Below, piece after piece: positions 10,683-21,859 of a DNA stretch of 64,000 nt. Every line of letters starts with the position of its first letter. The stretch's first letter is position 1. The DNA is from Bryum argenteum (Eukaryota > Streptophyta > Bryopsida > Bryales > Bryaceae): positions 33,439,364 to 33,503,363 of the forward strand of contig CM073322.1 of assembly GCA_037043015.1 (NCBI GenBank). Reading direction: 5' to 3'. The notes under the pieces are model-generated. The model saw only the letters and a list, made by a program, of their open reading frames with translations. It searched no databases and had not been told where the DNA came from. The position numbers and the translations under genes were made by a program.

Positions 10683-11832
10683 ATGTCGTCCCCACCCCGC
10701 GCATACAATTCACAACAACAAGCTACGGTGAGGCTGTTTGTAACACGAGAATTGCATTTTTATTCATATCTTTCCAAACTCCGGTTATGTTTTTTAGCAT
10801 AGTTGTATTTTTGAAAATCTAACAATCGCTTGTTTTAATTCTATTATTACAGGGGTCTATCTTGAACATTGGTTTAGATGATGAGGTTCACCCATACTAT
10901 ATGGGATTGAATGAGTCTGAACCGCCGGAGGAGCAGAATCTTGACCTCCCAACTCAAAACACTATTGAAGATAGTGAGTTGCAACCTGCAAGAAAGAAAC
11001 AGAAGAAAGGTGGGAAGAATGTTGAGAAGGCAAAAAGTAAGAGCAAACCAAGAGGAGGAAGAAAAACTCGGAACAATGATGGAGAAAGTTCAGACAAAGA
11101 TGTAGGGGCGAAGCGTGGCCCTAATTGGAAAGAGCATTGGATTGTGAACCTCATTCACTTGAGAGGGAAAATGCATGCTCAGTTCACCAACATGAAGAAA
11201 CAAGGTATGTGTTCATTACATTGTTTATTCAATACTCAAACGATTATCTATGAACTTTGATTATATTAATTCTGTTTTCTTGACATTGTGTTTTTTATAT
11301 TAACATAATGTTTGTATTGCTCCTGGTTTTTGCAGGTATAGACAATTGGGGTATACTACACACGCGCCTTGTTGCTGCGTGTCCTGACTTTGACCGAAGC
11401 AGTGATGCTTGTCGAAAGAAATGGAAAAAGCTATACGACGAGTACAAGGGTGATTATAACGCCAATGACATATCAGGTAATGCAAGGGCGTCCAAGTCCA
11501 AGTATTATGATGTGATTGATGGATACATGCATGAGCGTGCTAATGTTATGAAGCATGTTCATGCTAGTGCTCATGATGAAAATCCCAACTTTGAAGAAGA
11601 TACTACACAGGATGATGTGGCGGGAACTTCAAATGTCCCTGAACCTTCTTCAGACACCTCAAACTTACAAGGTAAGAAGAAGAAAGAAAAGGTAGCTACT
11701 CAAGATGCCGTTGCAGTGATGGCAGAACAGTCCAAGGAATTGACGAAAGTGGTGAAGGAATCTGAGGCAGCAAAGTTAGCACTATTGCAAGGAATGCTTG
11801 CAACTATGGGTGAAATAGTCAAAAAATTGTAA
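10683..11832 (+). CDS. trihelix (Myb/SANT-like) DNA-binding protein, transposon-borne, intact
   Basis: Three exons, 10683-10727, 10853-11204 and 11336-11832, all with GT-AG borders and consistent phases, give 297 residues without a stop. The N-terminal half is acidic, then basic (ARKKQKKGGKNVEKAKSKSK, a likely nuclear localisation signal). A trihelix/Myb_DNA-bind_4-like domain spans exons 2 and 3 (about residues 95-180): NWKEHWIVNLIHLRGKMHAQ, then WGILHTRLVAACPDFDRSSD and CRKKWKKLYDEYKGDYNAND. The C-terminus is a helical, possibly coiled-coil tail (MAEQSKELTKVVKESEAAKL). In PIF/Harbinger elements a Myb/SANT-like protein binds element ends and helps the transposase, and that is the likely role here. 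It is the only long open gene in its element, and it remains intact while its relative at 18.8-20.6 kb is frameshifted. A domesticated trihelix factor is the alternative. Confidence 0.8.
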
Positions 11833-12055
11833 GCTTAGTTCTTACAGATAATGGTCTACTGTAGTGTTTATTAGTGGTATCATATTATCTGTGATTAGAG
11901 TTTTTGTGAGTTTTCTGTACTTGAGAGGAGTTTTATTTATGTTCTTTGATTTGATTTGATATTTGAGTTCCTAGATTGCTGCTTTGGTCATGTATATGAA
12001 CCTACATATAAGTGTCATTGAATAAAATTGTAATCATGTGTCAACCCCTATACTA
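11833..12055. other. 3' flank of trihelix gene 1
   Basis: T-rich sequence with AATAAAATTG (about 12020), a possible poly(A) signal. No other feature. Confidence 0.3.
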
Positions 12056-12300
12056 CTATGGTGTTTTGTGAGCTCGAAACCCCAAAATTGCAATTTCATA
12101 CCACCTTGTAAACCTTGGAGTATGAGAATATTTTTTAGACTTTTTTGAAACTTTCAACCGTACGACCTTCAAGAGAACTACCATTAGAGGTAGTGGTTAA
12201 AATTTCAACCGTTGGATCCTTACCATTTTCAAGATCGTAATATCAATGTTGATGCAATCTTTTTTTCAGCAAACGTAGTCCTCTTCGTGCAAAAGAAAAC
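12056..12300 (+). repeat. degenerate copy related to the short TTAA element
   Basis: Shares GAGCTCGAAACCCCAA, TTTCAACCGTACGACCTTCAA and TTTCAACCGTTGGATCC in order with the element at 25061-25329. The TTAA ends are missing or eroded. Confidence 0.5.
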
Positions 12301-12315
12301 GTGATGCTTATTACC

Positions 12316-13293
12316 TTAACCCCTAAACGTCCTTGGGGTATTTTTAGCCCAAAACTCATTTTCAAAAAAAGTGATATGGATGAAAATAAAGATAAGCTAT
12401 TCAGATCTCAACCATAAAAACTTGTAATAGACTTGTAGTAGATCATGTGGACCAAAACTTGACTCATGGGACCTCATAGATTGCAAGATCATAACATATT
12501 AGTGCGGAAAACAGACTACAAAATACCATCATTTCCACTTTGAAGTGAAAATACTACCAACATGAAATTTGCAATCAAAAAATCAGCAACTAGAAAGTTG
12601 TTCATCTTTATCTCAAATACACTCTTGTACCAAAACAATTCATCAAGAAAAAATCTTGGCTCAAATAGTAGCCTTGTAGTCGTGAGAACTGCCAAAAATT
12701 TTACAAAGGAAAAATAGTCCAAAACTAGACCCCTCGCACTCAAATCCATGCCTTTTCTTCAATATATCCTCGATTGGGTCAAGGTTTCTACCACTAAAAA
12801 TTGTCTATAATTGGAATCCATCCCAAACATTAAGTCAAAATCTAACGGTGGATGAAGGAGATCTAGCTCTTCAAAAATCATCCATTTTTTCACTTTTTTC
12901 ATTGTAGAAACATTATTGCAAAGCCAATACCAAAGTTATCTAAATCAAAAAACTTCCAACTACAAAGTTGTTGGGATGCATCTAAATATCAAGCTAAGAG
13001 GAAAAATTCATGAAAAACTATTTTAAATTTCACATAATGGGCTTGCAATGGTAAAACATGCCAAATGTTTGAAAACCCAAAAACAGAAGCTGCCTTCACT
13101 AAAATCCATGCCATTTATTCATACTTTATTTTATGAGTCTGCAATTTTTACCACATAAACTAGACTTGATTTGTGACCTATTCCAAGTGATTTCGTCAAA
13201 AACGGAGTTTGAATGAAGAAGTTATGGCTCTTCAGAGTTTCTGCCCTTCATCCAAAATTTCGTTTTTCGACACTAGGGACGTTTAGGGGTTAA
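12316..13293 (+). mobile_element. ~1-kb TTAA-flanked MITE, copy 1
   Basis: Begins TTAACCCCTAAACGTCC and ends GGACGTTTAGGGGTTAA: 17-bp perfect inverted termini including TTAA on each side. There is no coding frame. An inverted near-copy of almost the same length is at 20874-21852. See the piggyBac-like finding. Confidence 0.85.
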
Positions 13294-13445
13294 GGTTCTT
13301 CTTAACATTTTTCTACTTGGATGTTTTTGATCCAAATACATTTGCTACTAGATTTGCAATAAATCAAAAATCATCCATTTTTTAACTTTTTTCATCGTAG
13401 AAACATCATTGCAAAGCCAATACCAAAGTTATCTAGATCAAATAA
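13294..13445. repeat. rearranged flank shared with the 20.8-kb locus
   Basis: Bases 13294-13370 are the reverse complement of about 20800-20873, the DNA just outside TTAA copy 2 and downstream of trihelix gene 2. Bases 13365-13445 repeat an internal part of copy 1 (12877-12955) in the same orientation, joined at AAATCAAAAATCATCC. Confidence 0.7.
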
Positions 13446-14205
13446 TGTTTCTAATGAATTACACCTTAATAAATAAGTAATAGCTTGCATCTTGTTAATT
13501 TCCGAGAACTATAGTCTTCTACGGTTTCCCAAAGAAGAAAATTAAAATTATATTCCAAAGTGGCCTTATAATAATATCAGGGGACATTATAAAAGTAAAA
13601 TCTATTTAATGATATATTCCATTATAAGTGATAGTATATATTTACAATAATTACCCCAAATTTTGCTTATAATTCACATAAGAGAAAGCAACAAGTGTTT
13701 GTTAATTGATTGATGTAAACCAACATTGTAATAAACCCCTACCGTTCTTTGCGTTGTTGGCAAAATACAACATCATGACAATATTACTGAGAGAATAAAA
13801 TGGAAGATACAAAATGTTCGGAGTAAACATCTTCATCTTAACTTTCATGGCTACCATTTAAAGCAAGAATGCATAGAAATGCAATTTGGGTGAAGTTGTA
13901 TAGAACCCTCTCAAGTAAAAATCTAATAATTTTGACCCTGCTACTTTGACAAGATCACCCTATTGGCGTAGAAATATGAATTGTTATTCATTGCACAACA
14001 ATTGAGTTGTCATGGAACACTCATATGATTTTTACTCTATAGTAAAATAATAATATGTATATTACTCCTTGTAATTGAAGGGTACAAGAAGGAAAGTCTT
14101 GGGACGTCCAGTAGAGCAGTCTGAAACCATTCACCGGACGAACAAAAAGGTGATGACATGGCAAGTTCCCTCCACAATGTAATGGACAAGATGGTGGACA
14201 TCCCG
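13446..14205. other. AT-rich non-coding part of the 6.4-kb element
   Basis: No coding frame or repeat boundary recognised, apart from GGACAA motifs near 14183. Confidence 0.4.
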
Positions 14206-14246
14206 TTTTGTCCACGACAACGGGACGTCCCAGTCTGAACCGGGCC
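14206..14246 (-). repeat. right terminal inverted repeat of the 6.4-kb element
   Basis: Reverse complement of the left TIR with two mismatches, followed directly by the TCA target duplication. Confidence 0.85.
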
Positions 14247-14425
14247 TCAGCCTCGGAGAGGGCTCACGGCACGGCAAGCTGAGGCTGGCGGAAGAGCCCT
14301 CGCTCAGCCCCATGTGCGCGGGTCATCAGCCGCGCGGTCCATCAGCCGTCATCAGCCGTTTTTAAGCCCCATGTGCGCGGCTCACTAATTCATCTCATTC
14401 TCCGCATCCACAGTGATCCACAGAC

Positions 14426-14877
14426 ATGGCCAGATTGATCGTTCCGCACTCGCCTTGTCGCATTCGATCTCCACCTCCGTTCCTGGTAAGCCTCGTGTAT
14501 TCTACAATTATTGAGACCAATCTTCGGTCTCAGACTTTCTGATTCGTTTCATGCGATAGCAGGCGGAGAATGCCGCGCTCTACAAAACGAGGATCCAGGT
14601 CGGAAACAGATCCAGTAGTGATGTAGGAGATACAGGATGGTGTGGCCTGTGCGGCGATGGCGGGGGTTGGTGTTCGTGCGGCAGGTGCAATGGCGAGGGA
14701 GGTTTTGCTACCAAACCTGGACTAGCCGGCGTGAAAGGCAAAGTGGGATGGGCCAGATGCAAGACTTGCTTCGGAAAATCGGTGGTCCCGTGCCTGTTGT
14801 GTGGGATCTCGCAAGTCTCCGAGTGGAAGCTTCGGCTGAAGCAACAAGCCAGGCGACATCCCCATTCTAAACCCTAA
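14426..14877 (+). CDS. small DnaJ-type cysteine-rich zinc-finger protein
   Basis: Two exons, 14426-14485 and 14563-14877, with GT-AG borders and phase 0, encode 124 residues. The N-terminus (MARLIVPHSPCRIRSPPPFL) is basic and Ser/Pro-rich without acidic residues, compatible with a plastid or mitochondrial transit peptide. The rest holds paired CxxC-type motifs like the DnaJ central zinc domain: WCGLCGDGGGWCSCGRCNGEG (about residues 45-65), then CKTCFGKSVVPCLLC (about 86-100), and a basic tail. Plant proteins of this class (DnaJ zinc-finger domain without a J domain) usually act in plastid protein folding or redox assembly. The exact ortholog is not identified. The start is the first ATG after a region with CATCC/CACAG-rich leader sequence. 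The 6.4-kb transposon ends 180 bp upstream. The stop codon lies in an AAACCCTAA telo-box. Confidence 0.75.
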
Positions 14878-16180
14878 TCCCTGAAACCCTAAATTTCTTC
14901 GTGCTCATCCTCACCATAGCCAACATGCACTCAGGTACATAAGCCTGCTCTTCAAGTATACCTTCAGATTGTTCATTGCACTAGAGGTTGTGTAGGGACC
15001 TCTCTGAGCCCGGCCCTAAGTTTGGAAGGGTGAAATCCTCCAGATATATTTCCAGGGTTGATTTGTGCCAACAGTGTGGAGTTTTCCCCTCCTTTTTGTT
15101 GTATAAGACATGGATTTGCAAGAACATGTGCACCTCAAGTGAAAATATGGCTGTACGTCTTATATTCAAATTCAAATGTACCCCCGTTAGAGACCTCATT
15201 CGCCCAATCTTCGGTACTTGAGCCTCTTCAGATTGCTTCTTGTTATGGATTGTAGGCAGACATGATACTCCGTATCTTGTTGATTGACTTTGCGTTCAAT
15301 TGTGTACAGGGGCAAGAATGAGGGCATGCACTCAGACAGGGCTATTCAGTCCCTTTCGAAGCGTTGGGATGTGGCAATGCTAAGGTAGGTTTCAATCATA
15401 TGCTTCAATGTATGTGGGTGTTTCAAACATTGGAGTGAATATGGTGGTGTCTTTCTGAGTAAAGCTTACCCCTGATAAAGCTCCATAGAGGAATCTGTTG
15501 GCTTCTGGTGACTGCACTGCACGAGCTCTGCTTTGCAGACAGATACGGGTCACACATTTACATTTACATGATATTAAGAATGTCCATACTCACCTCTCTT
15601 ACTGATACATTCATTCGACTAAGCTCTTGTGTTCCTTGTCTGCAGGACCTCATATGTTCAGTTGTCCTCATGAACAAGACGGTTGTGCCAGTGATGCAGC
15701 ATCTAATATGTGGCTTTTCTGATATATCATTCACATCGTTGAAAGTTTTTAATCTCCTTGACTATATGCTTGGAGTAGGCACTTGGATTCAGAAGGTGGG
15801 ATCGTGCTGGAATTTTAATCGTGCCACCACTTTCTAGGGCTAGGATCTGCTAAGAATATTGCATTCATATTATGGAAGGGCGGGTACAATCGAACCTGTT
15901 TAAAGCAATCATCTTTCGTAGAGGGAATGGGAGACCAGGTTTCTGGGACAGTGATCAACTCGTTCCGGAGGGATTAGCTACCTTAACAATGTAGCCTTCA
16001 AAATACAGTGTCTAGTCTAGCTATCAATGTAGGAAAATCAGTGATAGATTTGCACAAATCCCAAATTGTACAAGAGGATTACAGTTTGATGCAATAGAAG
16101 AACCTTCTTATAGTAAAACAGACAAGAAAATTACATCCGAAGGAAACTGCATCCTATGACTCGGTTTTGCATCCTCAATG
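14878..16180. other. downstream region, possible 3' UTR or unrecognised exons
   Basis: A second telo-box-like AAACCCTAAA follows at about 14885. Several exon-like stretches exist (for example around 15640-15840 after TCTGCAG|GACC) but none could be tied to a protein family or to the zinc-finger gene. No repeat ends seen. Confidence 0.3.
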
Positions 16181-16309
16181 AAAGTTAAAAGAGCTTGGAT
16201 TTGCAGTGGCATACTTTTATACAATCTCTTACACTCTTCTAATCTTGTAAAAGTCCAGTACTTCAATATGTTCCCAGAATTCTAAAATTCCCTTTGGATC
16301 ACTTTCACA

Positions 16310-16535
16310 TTGGTGACTTTCACATTGGTGAAGCTGACATTCAAGCCCTGCCCACAGATGCTCAAATGGGTTTAGGTCAGGAGATTGTGCTGGTCACTTT
16401 AAAACATTAAACTTTTATAATTTTAGCCATCCACGAACACTGTTTGTTCTGGTCACTTTAAAACATTAAACTTTTATAATTCTAGCCATCCACCAACACT
16501 TTTTGCTGTATGTTTGGGATTATTATCCTGCAGAA
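16310..16535 (-). pseudogene. Tc1-type (DD34E) transposase remnant
   Basis: The minus strand encodes LQDNNPKHTAKSV and, further on, PAQSPDLNPFEHLWAGL, the diagnostic second Asp and the SPDLNPxEHLW block of Tc1/DDE_3 transposases. The Asp codon is at 16525-16527 and the Glu codon at 16361-16363. After discounting an internal 59-bp tandem duplication there are exactly 34 residues between them, the DD34E spacing. In-frame stops, one replacing the usual Trp before PAQSPDLNP, show it is dead. The first Asp and the TIRs were not found. Confidence 0.8.
16392..16510. repeat. 59-bp tandem duplication inside the Tc1 remnant
   Basis: GGTCACTTTAAAACATTAAA begins at 16392 and again at 16451, and both units run on to a TAGCCATCCAC-AACACT stretch with few differences. 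Confidence 0.9.
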
Positions 16536-16705
16536 AAATCAAATTTTAACAATCTAGATCACATATCATCATGAAACGGGGGAGGACACTCGGATTTGAG
16601 TGACTTTTAGCTTGCAAGCATGATTGACTTGGCATTGTGACTTGACTCCCATGGCTTTTTTACATTCTTCATTACCTGCAGCAGCAGCACCCCTCAGACA
16701 TTTTA

Positions 16706-16973
16706 TTAACCCCTAAAGGTCCAAGAAAGCGGAAATCGCTTTTTGGAATTTCTGCAGGGAGAAAATTCAGCCAACTTTGACCATTATAATTCCAAAATTG
16801 GAGTAAAATTAATAGTTCAAATTTGACATTCGAGTAAAGGGTCAAGTTAACTTCAAGATCCTACGATTGGATCTTCTAATCAATGCTTAGATTGAGTTTC
16901 TTTGCACCTGAAGTAGAAGAAGGTTCTTTTTGATAATTTAAACAATTTTGTATCAAGGACCTTTAGGGGTTAA
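16706..16973 (+). mobile_element. short (268-bp) TTAA-flanked MITE
   Basis: Begins TTAACCCCTAAAGGTCC and ends GGACCTTTAGGGGTTAA. It shares internal phrases (CAGCCAACTTTGACCATTAT, AATGCTTAGATTGAG) with the element at 51199-51466. Confidence 0.85.
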
Positions 16974-17440
16974 AGATTCACGTAGCTACCCACTTTTCCA
17001 AAATATGCCATTATCTTGTCATGTCATAACTCCTCTTCATATAAGAATAATTTCCCCGCAAAGCTCTTCGACTCTCTACATTCGATAATTAGAAAGTGAA
17101 ACTTGGTACTTCACCTACCATTGGAATTCTAAATCATTAATTGGTTATTGAGGATATCTGGGGGTTAATCATTATCATGTATTAGTTGAGAATTTATAAG
17201 CACAGATTCGAATTCAAATATACATCTGTTAGAAGTGTATGAGCTAGTATAGAAATGTAGTCACCTCCTTGTAAGAATTGCCCTTGCAAAGGCGATTTTT
17301 CCCCTTCAGAAGATCTCATAGGGGATTCCATGTGAGTCATACAGATCATTCTCAAAACTGCAGTCGCCTTGAACCGCCCGCATGACCTTCACTATGTCCC
17401 AAAATCTCGTTAGTGATCCTTGAATGCGGGCCGCAAAGGA
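16974..17440. other. non-coding, nothing recognised
   Basis: Mixed-composition sequence with no open frame of note, no repeat ends and no RNA gene. Confidence 0.4.
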
Positions 17441-17454
17441 CGGCGGAAAATCCG

Positions 17455-17545
17455 GAAATAGGGGGTATGGGAGGGTCTAGCTTGGGGGGTCTTTGGGGAG
17501 GGGGTCTTGAGAGCAGGGGGTCTTGGGGTGGGGGCCTTGAGGAGC
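17455..17545 (+). repeat. G-run tract with GGGGGTCTTG units
   Basis: At least six runs of four or more G within 90 bp (GGGGGG, GGGG, GGGGG, GGGGG, GGGG, GGGGG), partly organised as repeated GGGGGTCTTG. The plus strand could form G-quadruplexes. Confidence 0.7.
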
Positions 17546-17660
17546 AAATTTATCCCATACCGATTGTAGCTAAATTCTCCCCTGAGCAAGCACAAAAGGG
17601 CCAGGGTCTCTCACTATCCGTTGAAATTAAAATTTTGTAAGATAAAGTACTCCCGTGGGT

Positions 17661-17694
17661 CCACATGGCACCCCCTCAAGGGGGTCCATGTGGC
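17661..17694. repeat. imperfect hairpin
   Basis: CCACATGGCACCCC, a 6-nt spacer, then GGGGTCCATGTGG: inverted arms with one unpaired base. Confidence 0.7.
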
Positions 17695-17724
17695 ACAAGA
17701 GGACCTAAATTAATTAACTAATGC

Positions 17725-17753
17725 TGCTGCATAGTGAGGGTCACTATGCAGCA
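17725..17753. repeat. perfect 13-bp-arm hairpin
   Basis: TGCTGCATAGTGA-GGG-TCACTATGCAGCA: perfect arms with a 3-nt loop. No T-run follows that would suggest a Pol III stop. Confidence 0.85.
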
Positions 17754-17859
17754 ACATCTCAACTAAGGGGTGGTTATGCCGATGATATCTCCACCCGGCA
17801 TGCCCCTCCCTCGTCCGGCTCCTCCCCTTCAATGGGGGCCTTCCCCTTTACTTGAAGAT

Positions 17860-18800
17860 TTATAAGTTACTCACTATGAGCATGAATTTTCCTAGTACGC
17901 ATATCTTTTTTAAAATCAACCATGACTATGAAAGTAACGGCATTTTCAAGACAAGAAATGATAATATAATCAGCTCATGTTGAGGACTTGGGGCAGCAAT
18001 AGAAATGAGGCATTGATGAGGAGTAAGTGGGGTGGATCAAATTCATGTTCAGTAAAGGTAGACTTTGATATTATTAATGTGGTCAATCAACTCCCATTGT
18101 CATGGCTGTAGCTCGAAGGCGATCAGTCAACAACTTTCGATGTGCATGTGCATTTATGGCCTAGTATCATATCATGTATGATTTTCAATTCTATTTTGCT
18201 GAACCTTAAATTCATATGAACATGGCATGTCCAAAAACTGTAGACATTATCAGGGTGGTGTCTGGAAATTAAGATAAATTTAAAATAGAAAGTTACCTAG
18301 ATTTTAAAAATGATATCGTCATTGGATAATACTTGAAAAAAGCTAAATAATAAATAATGAAAGAACTGACAACACTTTGCCCTTCAAAAATTTAGATACA
18401 GTTGTACGTTTGGTTCATGAATCCTTTTAAATGCATGAGACAAGATGTAAATTTAGGCCTACTTCATACTTGGGTCCCAATTGAGGGCCGGCCCAAACTA
18501 TTGAAATTTCAACCAATGGGATCACTGAAATTTTCAACCTGGGCCCGGGGGCTTTATACTAAGGTTGGACCCGAACTCCCTTTTATTCTACGTGGCGTCC
18601 TACGTGGCGGTTTTTTGGCGCCAAAACTTTGGGCCCATGCAAGGCAATTGGGACAAGGTTTTGCCAAGCCCAAACTTGGATCTTGGGCGTGTATATCCAT
18701 CGGATCTTGTGAACCTCCACCGTTGATTGGAGGATGGTGAAATCGACTCCAATTTTTTTCTTCCCCCGCTTCTCTTCCGTTCTCTCTCGCTCCGTCTCTG
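17860..18800. other. upstream region of trihelix gene 2
   Basis: AT-rich to 18440, then a GC-richer block (GGGCCCGGGGGC near 18540, TACGTGGCG repeated near 18590-18606) and a CT-rich leader (CGTTCTCTCTCGCTCCG) before the gene. It could be its promoter. No TATA box is evident. Confidence 0.35.
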
Positions 18801-20623
18801 TTGCTCCATTTTTGTCTCTCTTGTTTCTGTAACCATGGGTTTGCAAATATTGAAAACTCTATCATCTTTGGAGTACAATGTAGCAAAGGTGTAGTTGCCA
18901 CGGTGAAGTCGCCTTTGGTTGGTGAAGATGACAATGTGGAAGTAGTACCTCCTCCTGCAAAGAAGGTTCAAAGACAGAATAAGCTCAAAGAAGGAAGTGC
19001 AATAAAACAGAAGACAGAGGATGAAGACAACAAACGAAATTGGTCTGATCAAGAAGTGGAAACGTTGATCCAACTCAGAGGCGAGATGCAACTAGAGTTT
19101 CTAAAGAACGCCAAAAAGCAAGGTATGTAAAAACTGATCTCAGGGTTTTATAAAATTTTCTCGCATTGAGGTTATCGATAATCCTTGACGAGGTTCAATC
19201 GATACTTGCATTGAGGTCATACTCGCATTGAGGTCATCGATAATCCCTGAGGCTTGAATCGGTACTGGCATCAAAATTCGCGAAAAAAGCACTTCGTGTA
19301 ATTATTTAAGTTATTTTCTTGCTTCACGTTCGAAAATTGCCAATGCAGTTCGTTTTTTGCATTTTGTCCCTGCAGTTTCCGCACCTTGTCCTGTCAGCAT
19401 GTTTAATTGTGAGAGCCGACCTTCCTCGTAACATGACAAAATCACTAATTGAAAATGAAATTACTAATTCATGAGGAGTGGTGATTGTGAGAGCTTATCT
19501 GCCTCGAAGATTATGAAATTACTAACTGATGAACAGCGTGTAGGTTGCATTGTTAGCATGCTGTAATTTAATGTATCATAGTGATTGTTGTCAAACCAAA
19601 GGTAGTTGCCATGGATAGATTCTGACAAACCGGTTATTTGTTAAGTTAAGAATTACCGAACATGCCACTACCACATGGTCGTCTTTCAGTATTGCGACCA
19701 TGCAAAATGCATGTACGTCGTCAACATTTGATCAATCTCGGGGTTGACGAACTTGCATTTTCAGCTTGTGACAACATGCTTTATCATTTATATCATTCAA
19801 AGCAGCTGCTTCTTTCAAAACGAGTGCTGAAAGTTTCAAGACACCAAGAGCTCATGATCTCCATTCAAGCTGATGCAAGTCGTAGCTACTGAACGCACTA
19901 TATTGTTCCGCAATGCTCGACTCATGTTTGAATGCCTCGTGTTGTAGCTGCAATACTCTTAGCGGAGACTCAAGATATTGTTTTGAACGTGCTACATGTT
20001 ACCAAAGGCTCGTGTTAATTGTATTTTTTGTTTTTGTCTAGCTAAGGCTTGGGTTTACGATGTCATGTGTACTTACTTATTTACATATGTATTCTAAGTT
20101 TGCACTCCATTGTATACTTGTTACTAACTTTAGTATGATACTATGTTTCTTGTGCTTTAGGTGTAAACATGTGGCTCAAGCTTCACTCAAGGCTTTCATG
20201 CCTCCTTCCAAACTTCAAGAAAACTTCCAAGGCTTGCAAAAATAAATTTGGTGATGTTTTAAAGGCCTACAAGGAAGATAAGCAAGCAAACGACAGTTCT
20301 GGAGAGGCACGTCACACGTGCAAATATTATGACTCCATGGATACTTGGTATCATTCAAATGAAGCGGTGGTAAAAAAGATTTCTGCTTCTACTAGTGATA
20401 TGGAAGTGCACAAGAAGTGAAGACAGAAGATGAAGAGGAAGTGCCTTCATCATCAAAGAAGGTATTCAAGGTAACTCCAAAAATGAAGTTCCAGGACAAA
20501 GCTTTGGAGCTTATTTCTCAGCTGGTAGACAATAGTGAAAACATGGCTCATAGTATGGAGGTGGCTAATGGGTCTATGAGAAATTTTGACAAGCACATGG
20601 AGAAGCTTATTGAGAAGCTTTAG
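18801..20623 (+). pseudogene. second trihelix (Myb/SANT-like) gene, frameshifted
   Basis: A related but diverged counterpart of the gene at 10683-11832. The exon ending at 19122 encodes VVPPPAKKVQRQNKLKEG and NWSDQEVETLIQLRGEMQLE. After a ~1.0-kb intron the exon from 20161 reads NMWLKLHSRLSCLLPNFKKT, CKNKFGDVLKAYKEDKQAND and CKYYDSMDTWYH. Splicing joins them in the same phase (CAAG|GT) as in the first gene. The frame then meets TGA at 20418 just where the next frame continues (KTEDEEEVPSSSKKVF to IEKL, stop at 20623). One lost base near 20413 explains it. The first exon and start codon were not located with confidence. Its likely role was accessory DNA binding for the Harbinger-type transposase at 23.8-25.4 kb. 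Confidence 0.7.
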
Positions 20624-20873
20624 TCAATTTTAGTTTTAGTGTGTGACATTTTTTGTTAGATTGAGTTTGAATGTGACATTAGGTTTGACTGTGACACTTT
20701 GAGTTTGTGGATTTTGGAGTTGATGGACCCGCTATTTTGGATTTTGTGAATATTAGTGTTTGTGGAATTTGGATTTGTGGATTTGTGGATTGTGGATTTT
20801 TGATTTATTGCAAATCTAGTAGCAAACGTATTTGGATCAAAAACATCCAAGTAGAAAAATGTTAAGAAGAACC

Positions 20874-21852
20874 TTAACCCCTAAACGTCCCTAGTGTCGA
20901 AAAACGACATTTTGGATGAAGGGCAGAAACTTTGAAGAGCCATAACGTCTTCATCCAAACTCCGTTTTTGACGAAATCACTTAGGTTAAGTCACAAATCA
21001 AGTCTAGTTTATGTAATAAAAATTGCAGACCCATAAAATAAAGTATGAATAAATGGCATGGATTTTAGTGAAGGCAGCTTCTGTTTTTGGGTTTTCAAAC
21101 ATTTGGCATGTTTTACCATTGCAAGCCCATTATGTGAAATTTAAAATAGTTTTTCATGAATTTTTTTGCATAGGTTTGATATTTAGATGCATCCCAACAA
21201 CTTTGTAGTTGGAAGTTTTTTGATTTAGATAACTTTGGTATTGGCTTTGCAATAATGTTTCTACAATGAAAAAAGTGAAAAAATGGATGATTTTTGAAGA
21301 GCTAGATCTCCTTCATCCACCGTTAGATTTTGACTTTAATGTTTGGGATGGATTCCAATTATAGTCTATTTTTAGTGGTAGAAACCTTGGCCCAATCGAG
21401 GATATATTGAAGAAAAGGCATGGATTTGAGTGGGAGGGGTCTAGTTTTGGACTATTTTTCCTTTGTAAAATTTTTGGCAGTTTTCACGATTACAAGGCTA
21501 CTATTTGAGCCAAGATTTTTTTTGATGATTTTTTTTGGTACAAGAGTGTCTTTGAGATGAAAATGAAGAACTTTCTAGTTGCTGATTTTTTGATTGCAAA
21601 TTTCATGTTGGTAGTATTTTCACTTCAAAGTAGAAATGATGGTATTTTGTAGCATGTTTTGTGCACTAATATGTTATGATCTCGCAATCTATGAGGTCCC
21701 ATAAGTCAAGTTTTGGTCCACATGATCTACTACAAGTCTATTACAAGTTTTTATGGTTGAGATCTGAATAGCTTATCTTTATTTTCATCTATATCACTTT
21801 TTTTGAAAATGAGTTTTTGGCTAAAAATACCCCAAGGACGTTTAGGGGTTAA
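20874..21852 (-). mobile_element. ~1-kb TTAA-flanked MITE, copy 2 (inverted)
   Basis: Begins TTAACCCCTAAACGTCC and ends GGACGTTTAGGGGTTAA. Internally it is the reverse complement of 12316-13293 with few differences and a length within 1 bp. Confidence 0.85.
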
Positions 21853-21859
21853 TATCATG

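Noticed and set aside
18554..19091. Overlapping minus-strand frames of 87-163 codons
   Set aside because: Antisense shadows of the promoter and exon of trihelix gene 2, with no domain and mixed low-complexity runs.
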